DNA of 64,000 bases from Bifidobacterium sp. ESL0784 (lineage in GTDB: Bacteria; Actinomycetota; Actinomycetes; Actinomycetales; Bifidobacteriaceae): positions 248,001-312,000 of the forward strand of contig NZ_JAQTHV010000004.1 in the NCBI RefSeq assembly GCF_029433295.1, written 5' to 3'. Position 1 is the stretch's first letter, and every line of letters begins with the position of its first letter. The notes beneath the pieces are model-generated. The model saw only the letters and a program-made list of their open reading frames with translations. It was not told the origin of the DNA and searched no databases. Positions 26,712-36,934 of this stretch are shown here, piece by piece. Both the position numbers and the translations under genes were made by a program.

Positions 26712-29700
26712 ATGGGCGGGCCGTACGGGCGATTCATCGACAGCAATCATCGAAAACACGGATTCGGAAGAGTGGCCGTCGCGCTTGCCGTGACAGTGGC
26801 CTCGCTGATGGCCGCGCTGGTTCCATCCGGCATAGCATCGGCGGCCGCACTTCCGCCTGGCTATTGGTTCGTGCCGTTCCGCGAGGGCGCGACGTTCAAC
26901 GGCACGCACGGTTCAAGGCTGGGCCCGCAGGGCTTCGACAACGGCAATCCGGTCTACTGCATCGAGTCGGGCGTGCCTCTGGGTGCGATCTCGGGGGCGT
27001 GGCAGGCGACGGCCGACCATAACGCCATGGTCGGGGCGACGATGGTCGGCCAGCATCAGGGGGATATGTCTGATATGACGCAGGCTGCCGTCGCCTTCGC
27101 GGTCCACGACCACCTCGACCAGGGCGACAGCCATTGGTCCATCTACCGCACCAAGCAGCTGGAAAACGCTGACATCAACGCGGTTTCGGGCCTTGCCGGC
27201 CAATTCTGGTCGCAGGCCGAGGAGGCGTTGCCCAGCGTCGTGCAGGCCTCGTACAAGTACACGCAGGCCAAACGCACCGGCATCATCGACGCGGGCATCC
27301 GCAACTCGTCCGGCCGGTACGTGGCGGGCCTGTCCTATACGCTGGTCAACACCAACAACCTCGTGAAGTTCGACCAGACCGGCACCAACAGCATCAGTGT
27401 GACCACCAACGGCTCCTATCAGCCGATACCATGGACGGCCATCGGCAACGGGCACGCGACCTACCAGATCAGGTTCAGCAGCCCCAGTGCGCAGAAACTC
27501 GTCTCCGCCAAGCAGGATTTGTTCAGCATGCGGCAGAACGACCCGACCGCGCAGGGAACCATCGAGTTCGACGTGCGCCGCGACTTCCAACCCACCGTCA
27601 CGACCGATACCGGCGGCTCCCGTATCCTCGCACGCGGAGGCCAGGCTCGGGACAGGGTCACCTTCGGCGTCGCCCCGGGCGACGAATGGGTGCCCGGCAC
27701 CCATGTGACCGCCAAAGGCTACTATTTCACCGGCAACCCCGGAACCATGGCCACCGTCCTCGCAAACGGCCAGGGCGAGACGCCCGTCGACTACCTGAAC
27801 CGCGTCAAGGCCCGGCTCGGCCAGCCCGCCGTCACCGCCACGCTCACCACTGACCATCCGGGTACATTCGACGCCACGGCCCTCAAGGACGGCTCCGCCT
27901 ACACGAACCCCGAGGACGGGCGCGAGGGCGACTGGCTATGGGCGATCAGCAAGTGCGACACCCCCGAAGCGGAACGCGTCAACGTGCGGGGCGACTGGAT
28001 TGACCCGTTCGGCAAGACCATTGAGGCCGTCTCCCAGCAGGCGCACACCTCCGCATGGAGCGAGGTCGCCGAACCCCATGCCGCCACCGGCGCGGACATC
28101 CACGACGTGATCCACATCCACGGCCTGCCCCGCGACCTCGGCACATTCAAAGGCGACGGAGCCTTCCACGCCGACACGACCGAGCTCAGGGTCAAGGTCT
28201 GGTGGGCCGGCGCCTCCGGCGGGAACACGGGCATCAAGGAAGAAGACGAGAAATACCGTCCCTCCGGCAGCGGCGAACCCGTTCAGGACGCGAACCACAA
28301 GCTCCTGCGCACCGCCGACTACGACCTCTCCAAGCTCATAGCCGCCATGGGGCCCGGATACAAGGGCGACCTCGACATCAAGGTCGCCGGAGGCAAAGGC
28401 GGCGACCCGCTCGCCGACGGCATGCAATTCAACGTTCCCGCACAGGCGACCGGCTACTACACGTTCACCGCCACCTACGCGGGCTGCGACCGCGCCACGG
28501 GATTCTCCAGCGCCTACGACGACCCCTACGAGTCCACGTTCGTGACCCGCGAGAAACCCGGCCTGATCGACATGACCACCGACACCAGCCCTCAGCGTGT
28601 CAAGGTCGGCGAACGCTTCCACGACACCGCCCACATCAGCGGGGCCAGCAACGCCGTGGACACCCTTACCGACGGGTCGTACCTCGAATTCACCGCCTAC
28701 AAGGCCGTGCCCGACAGCCCTAAACCGGATGCGGGCACGCTCATCGACCGCGTCAAGGTGACGTTGGACGCCGAACAATTGCAACTCCTGCGCCAAGGCC
28801 GACCGATAGACGTCAACAGCCCCGAGACCGTGAGCGGCACGGCCGGCAATGTCTACTGGCGCGCCAGCCTGCACTCGGCCGACGGCACCACCGTCGCCTC
28901 GCACGACCTCGGTCTGAAAACCGAGACCACCACCATTACGGCAGGCGGTCGCATCAGCTCCAAGGCCCAACTCATGGGAACCGTGGGCGAACCCCTGCAC
29001 GACGACATCACCGTGGGCGACGGCATCGACGGCAACATCCCCGACGGCAGCACGGTCACCGTCCGAGCCTACCGCTACGACGGCCAGCCGCAGGCATCCC
29101 GCGACCAGATGCTCGCCGAGAAGACCTACCCGGTCGACACCGCCAGACTCGGCGGCCGCGGAAACGGGGCGAGCTACACGTTCCGCGCCGACGGATTTAC
29201 CATCGCCAAGCCCGGCATGGTCTACTGGGTCGCCACCCTCACCGACCCCGCCGGAAGGGTGATTGACCAAGGCAGCTACGGCGAGGACACGGAACGCACA
29301 CCGGTCCAGGAATACTCGACCACGACCTCAAGGAAGGTCGCCAGCACCCCCGACCCGCGCTACGCCGAGAAAACCGACAAGGTCTATGACGTGCTCCACC
29401 AGACCGCCTACCGCCAATCCGACGGGGACACCTCGATTCAGATCGGCCAGACCGCGAAAGGCACCACCTACCGGTTCACGCTATGGCGTCAGGGCGAGGG
29501 TGACCCGTCCGGCGACCGGCAGGTCTGGCAGGGCGGCAGCCACGAGCTGCCCGGCATGCCGCGTGACGGCAACGCGCTCAAGACCGACCAGAACCTGAAA
29601 AGCGAAACGGTGGGCATCGACCCCTCATGGACGCCCGGCACCTACTACTGGCGCTCCGTCGTCACAGACCGGGACGGCAACACGGTATGGGTCTCACCCC

Positions 29701-32700
29701 AGCGCGTCCCGGCCGAATCGTTCGAGCTCGTGCGCGTCACCTCCACGTCCGCCGAACCGCTCTACAGCGACACGATGCATGTGCGGGACACCCTGCATAT
29801 CCAGGGACGCCTGCCCAAAGGCAGCTCCTACAAGGTCGAATTGTGGAAACAGGACAAGCACCAGGGAACCGCCGTTGAAAAGATCGCCGAAACCCAAAGG
29901 GCCACGCTCGACCACGACGTTGCCGGCACGGATATCAAGGCACCCGTCATGACGAACCCCGGCATCGGCCCATGGCAGTTCCGCTTCCGCGTCTGGTCGC
30001 CAGACAACCACGGCGGAGACCCGCATATCGACCCGGACTCCACAATCGTTTCCGACGGCTGGAAACAGAACGACGGATACCCCGAACGCGACCTGATCTA
30101 CGAGGGAGCACAGACGGATTCCGAGCGCTTCGAAGTCGTTCACATCGACACCGACGTGACCGGTACCAACAACGTGCACACCTCCGGCAACGGCCACTAC
30201 GTCGATGTCACCGACGGCATCGACGTGAACGACCACGCCACCATCAAAGGCCACATACTCCCCGGCTACAAGCTCGGCTTCGAGCTGTGGCGCAAGGACA
30301 ACGCCAACCACAAGACGAGCGAAACCTACCCGTACAACGAAACAAGGGGAGACACGCTAAAGGGCACAACCCCGGCCATCACCACGAATGACGGACAGAC
30401 GGACATCGATGGCGAACCAATCCATATCACCGACCCCGGCGACTATTACTGGGTCGCCACGCTGACCAAACCCGACGGCACGGCTTTCATGCCGGACGGT
30501 GTGAACCCGTGGTACGCCAAACGCAACGAGCCAAGCGAACTGTTCCACGCCATCCGCGTGACCACCTCGACATACAAGTGGTCCAGCAATGGCGGCACCA
30601 CGCAGGATACCGCCAAAATCGAAGGATGGGCCGACCCGAACGGCACACTAGGCTTCGAGCTGCACCACGTCGGCGACGACAGGCTGGTCTCCGACCTCAA
30701 GGGCAAGCCGCTCAAGGACTTCGCCGGCTACGACGCGGACGCGTTCACGAACACGCTCACCAGCGACCCGGTGAAAATTCCGGACGCTGCGGATTACGTG
30801 TTCGAGGAACACTACCGTCTGCCCGCAGATGCCACCGACTTGCACCACGGTAAGCCCGGCACGCCAAGCGAATCGTTCCGTGCCATTGACGCAGTCACAG
30901 ACGTGGCCACCGAGTTCGAGCTCGGCACCGCCGTCAGCGACCACACCGATCTCACCAACGTCCGTTGGAAGCAGTCGGGCGACATCCGCGACGACCTCAA
31001 GGACGGCCTCGACATCCGCTGGAACCTCTGGAAGCAGGGCCAGGGCGACGAATCCACCGACACGAAACTCGCCACCACCGGCTACACGACGTTGGCCAGC
31101 GGGCAGACCGAGGCCGTAAGCTCCAAGCAGACCCCGACACAGATCGGCATCTACTACTGGCAGGTCGAGGTCAGCGACCACGACACCCACAAAGCCGTCA
31201 AACTCGGCACGCAACGCGAGCCACGTGAGACGTTCCGCATCATCAAAGCCACCAGTGAGGCCGAGACCATGCAGATCGCCGGCCATCCGATCGCCGACAA
31301 GGTGACCATCACCGGACCCGTCGCCGAAGGCACCCAGGTCTCGTGGACGCTCACCCGAGATCGGAACGACGGCACGCAGAACGATGTCGCGTCATGGCCC
31401 GACGTGCCCAACGGCAGCATCCTGGTCACGAAAACACAGGCCGAACAGGCTCTCAAGGACGGCAAGACCACCATCGACGGCCCGCAGTACGAGCGCCCCG
31501 ACGTGGGCGGCTACCACTGGGTCTTCAGCCTCACCGCGCCACGCAAGAACCTTGCGGGCGACGGCGAGCCGGTGAAACCCGGCATGGACGGCAACGGCAA
31601 CCCCGACGGTTCCCATCTCGAAAACCAGCCGTTCTACACGGACTCCGCGCTCAATCCTGACGAGACCACGCAGGTGATCACCGTCAACACGACGACCGAC
31701 CACGAATCCCACACCGGCGAGCCGATACATGACACCGCCCTGTTCGACGGCCACGTTGCAGAAGGCACCCGCACCGAGTTCCGCATCTACAAGCAGGACT
31801 CCGGCAACGATCCCTCCAAGGACGTGCTCATGTCTACAACCAAACGCCAGCCGGTCGCCGAAGGAACGGTAAGCGTCGAAAGCCCCGAATGGACACCGAC
31901 GCAGCCCGGCCGCTACTACTGGCGCAACGTCGTCTACCGCCCCGCCAGTCATAAGGGCGGCATCGTCCAGCCCGAGCCTCTGTTCGTCGGCCCCGCCCGC
32001 ATCTCGTCCGAATCAGTGGACGTGGTGCGCGTGACCACCACGACCGAACGCGTCGCCGAAGCAGATGCCCCGATTCACGACACCGCAAGGATCGAAGGAA
32101 CCGTCCACGACGGCCAATACCTCGTCTTCCGCCTCTACCGGCAGGAGCAAGACAACAACCCGAAGGCCGACAAACTGGTGTGGAACTCCAAACACATCAT
32201 GCTCAAGACCGGCCAGAAGACCGCCACCAGTCCAGAGACGACTGTGAAGAAGACCGGCACCTACTACTGGCGAGCAGCCCTCTACCACAGCAATCCCGTA
32301 CAGACACGTGACACGAACGCCGACCTGAATACGGAACCCGACCCCGCCGACCAGCCGATTCACACCGGTGCGGCCCGCGAAGCGGGGGAGACCGTCGACC
32401 TCGTCAAGGTAACCACCAAGGCCGACCCCACAGGCATGCCCGGTCTACCCATCCACGACACCGCCTATATCCAAGGCACGGTGCCCGACGGCTACCAGCT
32501 CGTCTTCGAACTATGGGACCGGCACCCCGGCGACGTCTCCAAGGACACCCTGAACGCGACCACCAAACCGGTCGACGTATACCCCGGAGCCACCAAGGTC
32601 AGAAGCCCCGGCGTCAACGCCGGAACCGGCGACCACTACTGGCGTGAAAAGCTCATCCGACGCGACAACTATCACTTGGTCAGCTACGGCAAGCCACGAG

Positions 32701-32852
32701 TGGCCGACGAGAGCGTGCATGTTGCATCGCTTGCCATCACGGGCACTGGTGTTCTAGGTATCGCGTTGCTGACCATAGGTCTGTCAGTCGCGGGAATCCT
32801 CATTATCATGCAGCGCAGGAGATTGGCGGGAATGGGAGGCCTAATTTCCTGA
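26712..32852 (+). CDS. Giant surface protein: thioester domain, about 12 repeats, LAXTG-type anchor
   Basis: This 2046-aa protein has a signal peptide (hydrophobic 20-44, cleavage near ASA-AA). The N-terminal domain contains YCIESG (Cys83) and TQAAVAFA (Gln124), the two conserved motifs that form the internal thioester of Gram-positive adhesins. About 12 related modules follow from residue 455 to 2000. They share PIHDTAxIxG, FxLWxxxxGDxSKD and a closing GxYYWR, and are clearest in the last three. The C-terminus LAITG, hydrophobic helix and RRR is an LAXTG sorting signal as used by class E sortases. CAGGAG precedes the ATG. It sits between partition and secretion genes and probably mediates contact between donor and recipient or host surface, which is inference. 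Confidence 0.75.
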   Translation: MGGPYGRFIDSNHRKHGFGRVAVALAVTVASLMAALVPSGIASAAALPPGYWFVPFREGATFNGTHGSRLGPQGFDNGNPVYCIESGVPLGAISGAWQATADHNAMVGATMVGQHQGDMSDMTQAAVAFAVHDHLDQGDSHWSIYRTKQLENADINAVSGLAGQFWSQAEEALPSVVQASYKYTQAKRTGIIDAGIRNSSGRYVAGLSYTLVNTNNLVKFDQTGTNSISVTTNGSYQPIPWTAIGNGHATYQIRFSSPSAQKLVSAKQDLFSMRQNDPTAQGTIEFDVRRDFQPTVTTDTGGSRILARGGQARDRVTFGVAPGDEWVPGTHVTAKGYYFTGNPGTMATVLANGQGETPVDYLNRVKARLGQPAVTATLTTDHPGTFDATALKDGSAYTNPEDGREGDWLWAISKCDTPEAERVNVRGDWIDPFGKTIEAVSQQAHTSAWSEVAEPHAATGADIHDVIHIHGLPRDLGTFKGDGAFHADTTELRVKVWWAGASGGNTGIKEEDEKYRPSGSGEPVQDANHKLLRTADYDLSKLIAAMGPGYKGDLDIKVAGGKGGDPLADGMQFNVPAQATGYYTFTATYAGCDRATGFSSAYDDPYESTFVTREKPGLIDMTTDTSPQRVKVGERFHDTAHISGASNAVDTLTDGSYLEFTAYKAVPDSPKPDAGTLIDRVKVTLDAEQLQLLRQGRPIDVNSPETVSGTAGNVYWRASLHSADGTTVASHDLGLKTETTTITAGGRISSKAQLMGTVGEPLHDDITVGDGIDGNIPDGSTVTVRAYRYDGQPQASRDQMLAEKTYPVDTARLGGRGNGASYTFRADGFTIAKPGMVYWVATLTDPAGRVIDQGSYGEDTERTPVQEYSTTTSRKVASTPDPRYAEKTDKVYDVLHQTAYRQSDGDTSIQIGQTAKGTTYRFTLWRQGEGDPSGDRQVWQGGSHELPGMPRDGNALKTDQNLKSETVGIDPSWTPGTYYWRSVVTDRDGNTVWVSPQRVPAESFELVRVTSTSAEPLYSDTMHVRDTLHIQGRLPKGSSYKVELWKQDKHQGTAVEKIAETQRATLDHDVAGTDIKAPVMTNPGIGPWQFRFRVWSPDNHGGDPHIDPDSTIVSDGWKQNDGYPERDLIYEGAQTDSERFEVVHIDTDVTGTNNVHTSGNGHYVDVTDGIDVNDHATIKGHILPGYKLGFELWRKDNANHKTSETYPYNETRGDTLKGTTPAITTNDGQTDIDGEPIHITDPGDYYWVATLTKPDGTAFMPDGVNPWYAKRNEPSELFHAIRVTTSTYKWSSNGGTTQDTAKIEGWADPNGTLGFELHHVGDDRLVSDLKGKPLKDFAGYDADAFTNTLTSDPVKIPDAADYVFEEHYRLPADATDLHHGKPGTPSESFRAIDAVTDVATEFELGTAVSDHTDLTNVRWKQSGDIRDDLKDGLDIRWNLWKQGQGDESTDTKLATTGYTTLASGQTEAVSSKQTPTQIGIYYWQVEVSDHDTHKAVKLGTQREPRETFRIIKATSEAETMQIAGHPIADKVTITGPVAEGTQVSWTLTRDRNDGTQNDVASWPDVPNGSILVTKTQAEQALKDGKTTIDGPQYERPDVGGYHWVFSLTAPRKNLAGDGEPVKPGMDGNGNPDGSHLENQPFYTDSALNPDETTQVITVNTTTDHESHTGEPIHDTALFDGHVAEGTRTEFRIYKQDSGNDPSKDVLMSTTKRQPVAEGTVSVESPEWTPTQPGRYYWRNVVYRPASHKGGIVQPEPLFVGPARISSESVDVVRVTTTTERVAEADAPIHDTARIEGTVHDGQYLVFRLYRQEQDNNPKADKLVWNSKHIMLKTGQKTATSPETTVKKTGTYYWRAALYHSNPVQTRDTNADLNTEPDPADQPIHTGAAREAGETVDLVKVTTKADPTGMPGLPIHDTAYIQGTVPDGYQLVFELWDRHPGDVSKDTLNATTKPVDVYPGATKVRSPGVNAGTGDHYWREKLIRRDNYHLVSYGKPRVADESVHVASLAITGTGVLGIALLTIGLSVAGILIIMQRRRLAGMGGLIS

Positions 32853-32874
32853 TCTCGTTGATTGTCGGATAAGT

Positions 32875-32914
32875 ACGGTGGGTTGTCTCTTTATGGGAGA
32901 ACCCACCGTTTTGT
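32875..32914 (+). terminator. Rho-independent terminator after the surface-protein gene
   Basis: ACGGTGGGTT and AACCCACCGT form a perfect 10-bp stem around GTCTCTTTATGGGAG. TTTTGT follows. Confidence 0.8.
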
Positions 32915-32998
32915 CTGTCCGCCCATATCCCGTCGCTGTTGCTGGAAACTTGTCATGGTCGCGCGTCCGCGCGGTCGAAGTCTTTGAATACCGGGGGT

Positions 32999-33208
32999 AT
33001 GGCTGTGACGCAGTTGACGCAGATATTGGAGTTGTTCTCGAAGTTCGCCATCATCGGCGGCGGCCTGTGGGCGGTGTGGGGCGCGATTACGTTCGGCGGT
33101 GCGTTGAAGGACCAGAACGGGCCTGATATGAAGTCGGGCATGTGGCAGATTGTGGGCGGTGGCCTGATCTGTGCGGCTGCGGCGATCTTCAAGACGGTCG
33201 CCCTCTGA
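32999..33208 (+). CDS. Small two-TM membrane protein of the conjugation machine (Maff2/VirB2-like position)
   Basis: A 69-aa protein with two hydrophobic helices (FAIIGGGLWAVWGAITFGG and MWQIVGGGLICAAAAIFKTVA). Small proteins of this kind directly precede the VirB6-like gene in Gram-positive ICEs, where they are named Maff2 or treated as pilin-like. ATG 32999 follows GGGGG closely. The next gene starts one base after its stop codon. Confidence 0.6.
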   Translation: MAVTQLTQILELFSKFAIIGGGLWAVWGAITFGGALKDQNGPDMKSGMWQIVGGGLICAAAAIFKTVAL

Positions 33209-33209
33209 T

Positions 33210-34064
33210 ATGTCCGCGTTGCAGGACCTCGTCGTCGGCATGCTCAACGCCGTCGGCGGCGGAGGGGTCGGCAACCTCGCCTCGAGCCTGCTGTCGACAA
33301 GCCCGGAGGCGTGGAACAGTGGTCTCTACCAGACTGCCCTGAACATCCATCAGACGGCGGTGAAACCGTTGACGGCTGTCGTGCTGGCGGTCATGTTCAG
33401 CATGGAGCTGGCGCGCAACTCGTCGCGTATCCAGGACGGCGGCGAGCTCGGCGTGAAGATCGTGGCTGCCACGATGTTCAAGATGGCGATGGTCATGGCA
33501 ATCGCCCAGAATGCGAACCTCATCTTGCAGGCGTTCGACGGGGTGACCCAGTTCATGATTGGCGGCGTCTCCCACCAGCTGTCGGCCGGCGGGGGAGGTC
33601 CGGCCGGTCTGGGTGTGGGCGACCAGATGGCCGATCAGGTCAAGGACGCCGGCATGACCGGGCAGCTCGCGGTTCTGGTGATGCTGTTGATTCCGTGGGT
33701 GTTGAGCCAGTTGGCGGCGGTGGTCGCCACGGTGGTCATGTACGTCCGTTTCATCGAGATTTACGCGCTCACCGCTTTCCAATCTCTGCCGTTCGCACTG
33801 CTTATGCACGAGGACACCAAGCCTATTGCGGTCGGCTATTTCAAATCGTATGCCCGCACGTCGTTGAACGCGGTCACCCTGTTCATCTGCATCGCTCTGT
33901 ACCAGAAGATTGTGGTGGACGCGGTCAAGGTTCCCGATGGGACCAATGCCAAGCTCACGCAATGGGTCATGGGCAATTTCGGCAATCTGATGATGGCGGG
34001 AATCATGCTCCTGTTCGTCGTCTCCGTGTCCCAACGGGTCAGCCGTGCCATAGCGGGCGAATGA
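33210..34064 (+). CDS. VirB6/TrbL-like conjugation channel protein
   Basis: A 284-aa protein with about six membrane helices and a Gly-rich central loop (LSAGGGGPAGLGVG). Length, hydrophobic pattern and place between the small two-TM protein and PrgI match the VirB6/TrbL-like (CD1112/CD1107-type) inner-membrane channel component of Gram-positive type IV secretion. The ATG at 33210 has a weak ribosome site and may depend on coupling to the preceding gene. Confidence 0.7.
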   Translation: MSALQDLVVGMLNAVGGGGVGNLASSLLSTSPEAWNSGLYQTALNIHQTAVKPLTAVVLAVMFSMELARNSSRIQDGGELGVKIVAATMFKMAMVMAIAQNANLILQAFDGVTQFMIGGVSHQLSAGGGGPAGLGVGDQMADQVKDAGMTGQLAVLVMLLIPWVLSQLAAVVATVVMYVRFIEIYALTAFQSLPFALLMHEDTKPIAVGYFKSYARTSLNAVTLFICIALYQKIVVDAVKVPDGTNAKLTQWVMGNFGNLMMAGIMLLFVVSVSQRVSRAIAGE

Positions 34065-34092
34065 TGAACCGAATGCGAGGAAGGGGATAGAC

Positions 34093-34605
34093 GTGGCGTT
34101 GCAGATGCGCGTGTACAAGGAGGTCGCCGGGGTCGAGGCCAAGGTCATGCTCGGGATGAGCTGGCGCCAACTGGCCGCCACGGGCTTGATGCTGCTGCTC
34201 GGCGGCGGGGAGAGCTGGCTGTTCTTCATGGTCCTGCACAACACCGATCTGGGCAGCGACCTGCTGGTGCTGGTCTGTCTGCCGGTCGCCTTGTGGGGGT
34301 GGTGGCGGCCCAAGGGCCTGAAACCGGAGGCGTACATCCGCTACATGCTGCGCCAGCGGTTCGGCCAGTCTGTCTTCCTCCGGGACGGCAGGACCGTCCT
34401 GCGTTCCACCCGCAGGCCCGGGACGAACGAGCACGACAAGAACATGACCGGCACCGACACCGGAGACGAAAGGGAACAGGACGATGAAACTGAAACGCAA
34501 CAGGAACAAGACCGGGAACAATCAGGTCGAAACCGGTTCCGGGAAACCGAAGAAGCACCCAACCGCCCATGTGCCGGGAACCGTAAGGGAACTGATCGGC
34601 TATGA
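34093..34605 (+). CDS. PrgI-family conjugation membrane protein
   Basis: A 170-aa protein. The first 110 residues hold YKEVAGVEAKVMLGMSWRQL, two membrane helices and WWRPKGLKPEAYIRYMLRQRF, typical of PrgI (VirB3-like position). A polar Glu/Arg-rich tail follows. The start is GTG 34093 after AGGAAGGGG. Its last 122 bases overlap the VirB4 gene in another frame, and this region encodes only the low-complexity tail. Confidence 0.75.
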   Translation: MALQMRVYKEVAGVEAKVMLGMSWRQLAATGLMLLLGGGESWLFFMVLHNTDLGSDLLVLVCLPVALWGWWRPKGLKPEAYIRYMLRQRFGQSVFLRDGRTVLRSTRRPGTNEHDKNMTGTDTGDEREQDDETETQQEQDREQSGRNRFRETEEAPNRPCAGNRKGTDRL

Positions 34606-36934
34606 TGCGATGCTGCCCAACGGCATCGCCCACCTTGGTGACGACCGTTGGAGTGCGACGTTGCGGATCGGTGACATCAACTACGCGATCAGCACACAGG
34701 AACACCAGATGGACATCGTCGACCGGTGGAGCCGGTTCCTCAACTCGCTGCCGGACGGTATGGCCCTGCAGGTCACGGTCACGACCCGCACCCTCGACCC
34801 GGAGCTGGTCAGCCGCCGTATCGCCATGACCGAAAAGGGCGACCGGTTCGACGGGCTGCGCGGGGATTTCAACCGCAATGTGCGCCGTTTGCTCAATGGT
34901 GGCGGCGCGACCAGCAGCCTTACCGACAAGTACCTGACTTTCACCCTCACGGAACGGGACAAGGAGCGAGCGGTGACGCTGCTGAACCGGGCGTGCCTGT
35001 CGGCGCAGTCCCAGCTGCGCAGCGTCGACGGATGTGAGGCGCACAGGCTCGACCGGACCGAGCGTTTGGGAGTGCTGCACTCGACGCTCAGGCGCGGGCA
35101 ACGCTACACGTTCGACGAGGATGCGTTCGCTGCCAGACGTCACGCGTCGACCAAGGATTGGGTGGCCCCGTGGGCCATCGACGCCCACGACCGCCGCAGG
35201 CTCCGCATTGACGCGGGAGACAAGGAGACCTACACGGCCACGCTGTGGATCAGCGACTTTCCGGACTACCTCTCCGACTCCCTCATCGCCGGGCTCACCG
35301 ACATCAAGGCCGACATCAGCGTCAGCATCCACCTCAAGCCGCGCACGAAGGCGGCCGGGCTGAAACTCGTGAACACCAAGATCGCCGAAATGGAGATGCA
35401 GGCCGCCGACGAGCGCGGCAAGAACGCCAAACGCCACCAGCCCGACGCCTACCTGCCCCACGACCTGCAGGAGTCGTTGGAGGAGGCCGGCGACCTGCGC
35501 GCCGATCTGAAACACAACGGGGAACGGCTCATCGACTCGCTCATCGTGGTCAACATCGCCGCCGGCAGCGTCGAGGAGCTGGACCGGCTGGCACGGGACG
35601 TGATGGGCGTGGTGGACGGCCAGTCATGCGTGGCCGAGGCCCTGACCTACATGCAGATCGAAGGGCTCAACGCCAGCCTGCCGCTGGGCGTGAACCCGCT
35701 GCCGATGCGGCGCAGCCTGACCACCAGCGGCGCGGCCATCCTCATCCCGTTCACCACGCAGGAGCTCATGCAGCCCGGCGGCGTGTTCCACGGCGTCAAC
35801 GCACGGAGCGGCAACGCGCTGGTCGTCGACCGGACCAAAAGCATGAACGGCAACGGGTTCATCCTCGGCACCACGGGGTCGGGCAAAAGCCAGGCGGCGA
35901 AGAACGAGATCATGCAGACCTTCCTCACCCGCCCCGACGACGACCTGCTGATCATCGACCCCGAGCGCGAGTTCACGCCCCTCTGCCTGGCGCTGGGCGG
36001 GGAACGGGTCGCCATCGGCGAGGAGTCCAGCCAGCACATCAACGCGCTCGACATCGAACTCGGAAACGGCGCGACCGGCGGGGACGGCGACCCGATACGG
36101 CAGAAATGCGCCGCCGTCTTGAATATGCTCGATGCGCTGATCGGTGGGTCCGATGGCATGGGCCGCGTCGAACGTGCGCTGGTCGATAGGGCCGTCATCA
36201 GTTTGTATCAGGAACTCAGGTCAGGAACCCGAACGGAGATGCCGACATTGCTTGACTTGCAGGTCGCCCTGTCCGCAATGAACGACGACGAAGCCACGCA
36301 CGCCGCACAAAGCCTGGAGATCTATACCACCGGCAGCCTCAACGCGTTCAGCCACCCCACCGATGTCAACGTGCACAACAGGTTCGTGGTCTACGACGTC
36401 ATGGGCTTGGGCGCGGAACTCAAGACGTTCGGCATGATGGTCGTGCTCGACCAGATATGGAACCGCGTCGTGCGCAACCGTGCCGAAGGGCGACGCACCT
36501 GGCTGTGGGTCGACGAGTTTCATATGCTCTTCAGCAACCCGTTCGCGGCCGATTACTTTCTGCGCATCTACAAGCGCGCCCGCAAATGGGGCCTGAGCGT
36601 CACGGGAATCACCCAGAACATCGAGGAATTGTTATTGAACGATGACGCACGTCTCATGCTCGCCAACTCGGACTTCCTGCTGCTGATGAACCAGACCAGC
36701 ACGGACGCCGACACCCTGTGCAGGATGCTGAAGCTGTCGGGGGAGCAGCGTGAGTACTTCACCGGCGTGCAGCCCGGTCAGGGCATGCTCAAATCCGGCA
36801 CGGCGTTCATCCCCTTCAACGGAAGAATCAGTGAACAGAGCCGCATGTACCGGCTCTTCACCACCAAATTCGGCGAACATACCGGAAGTGTCGACGGCAT
36901 GCCCGCCCCGCCACTGCCCAAGCAAGTCCGATGA
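34484..36934 (+). CDS. VirB4-type conjugation ATPase
   Basis: An 816-aa ATPase with Walker A GTTGSGKSQ (about residues 463-471), the adjacent DLLIIDPEREF, and Walker B WLWVDEFHMLF (about 671-681). GITQNIEEL follows in the helicase-like C-terminal domain. The N-terminal half carries the VirB4/TraC-type region that docks to the membrane complex. It energises the secretion channel. GGAACAGG lies before the ATG. The next gene overlaps it by 4 bases. Confidence 0.9.
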   Translation: MKLKRNRNKTGNNQVETGSGKPKKHPTAHVPGTVRELIGYDAMLPNGIAHLGDDRWSATLRIGDINYAISTQEHQMDIVDRWSRFLNSLPDGMALQVTVTTRTLDPELVSRRIAMTEKGDRFDGLRGDFNRNVRRLLNGGGATSSLTDKYLTFTLTERDKERAVTLLNRACLSAQSQLRSVDGCEAHRLDRTERLGVLHSTLRRGQRYTFDEDAFAARRHASTKDWVAPWAIDAHDRRRLRIDAGDKETYTATLWISDFPDYLSDSLIAGLTDIKADISVSIHLKPRTKAAGLKLVNTKIAEMEMQAADERGKNAKRHQPDAYLPHDLQESLEEAGDLRADLKHNGERLIDSLIVVNIAAGSVEELDRLARDVMGVVDGQSCVAEALTYMQIEGLNASLPLGVNPLPMRRSLTTSGAAILIPFTTQELMQPGGVFHGVNARSGNALVVDRTKSMNGNGFILGTTGSGKSQAAKNEIMQTFLTRPDDDLLIIDPEREFTPLCLALGGERVAIGEESSQHINALDIELGNGATGGDGDPIRQKCAAVLNMLDALIGGSDGMGRVERALVDRAVISLYQELRSGTRTEMPTLLDLQVALSAMNDDEATHAAQSLEIYTTGSLNAFSHPTDVNVHNRFVVYDVMGLGAELKTFGMMVVLDQIWNRVVRNRAEGRRTWLWVDEFHMLFSNPFAADYFLRIYKRARKWGLSVTGITQNIEELLLNDDARLMLANSDFLLLMNQTSTDADTLCRMLKLSGEQREYFTGVQPGQGMLKSGTAFIPFNGRISEQSRMYRLFTTKFGEHTGSVDGMPAPPLPKQVR

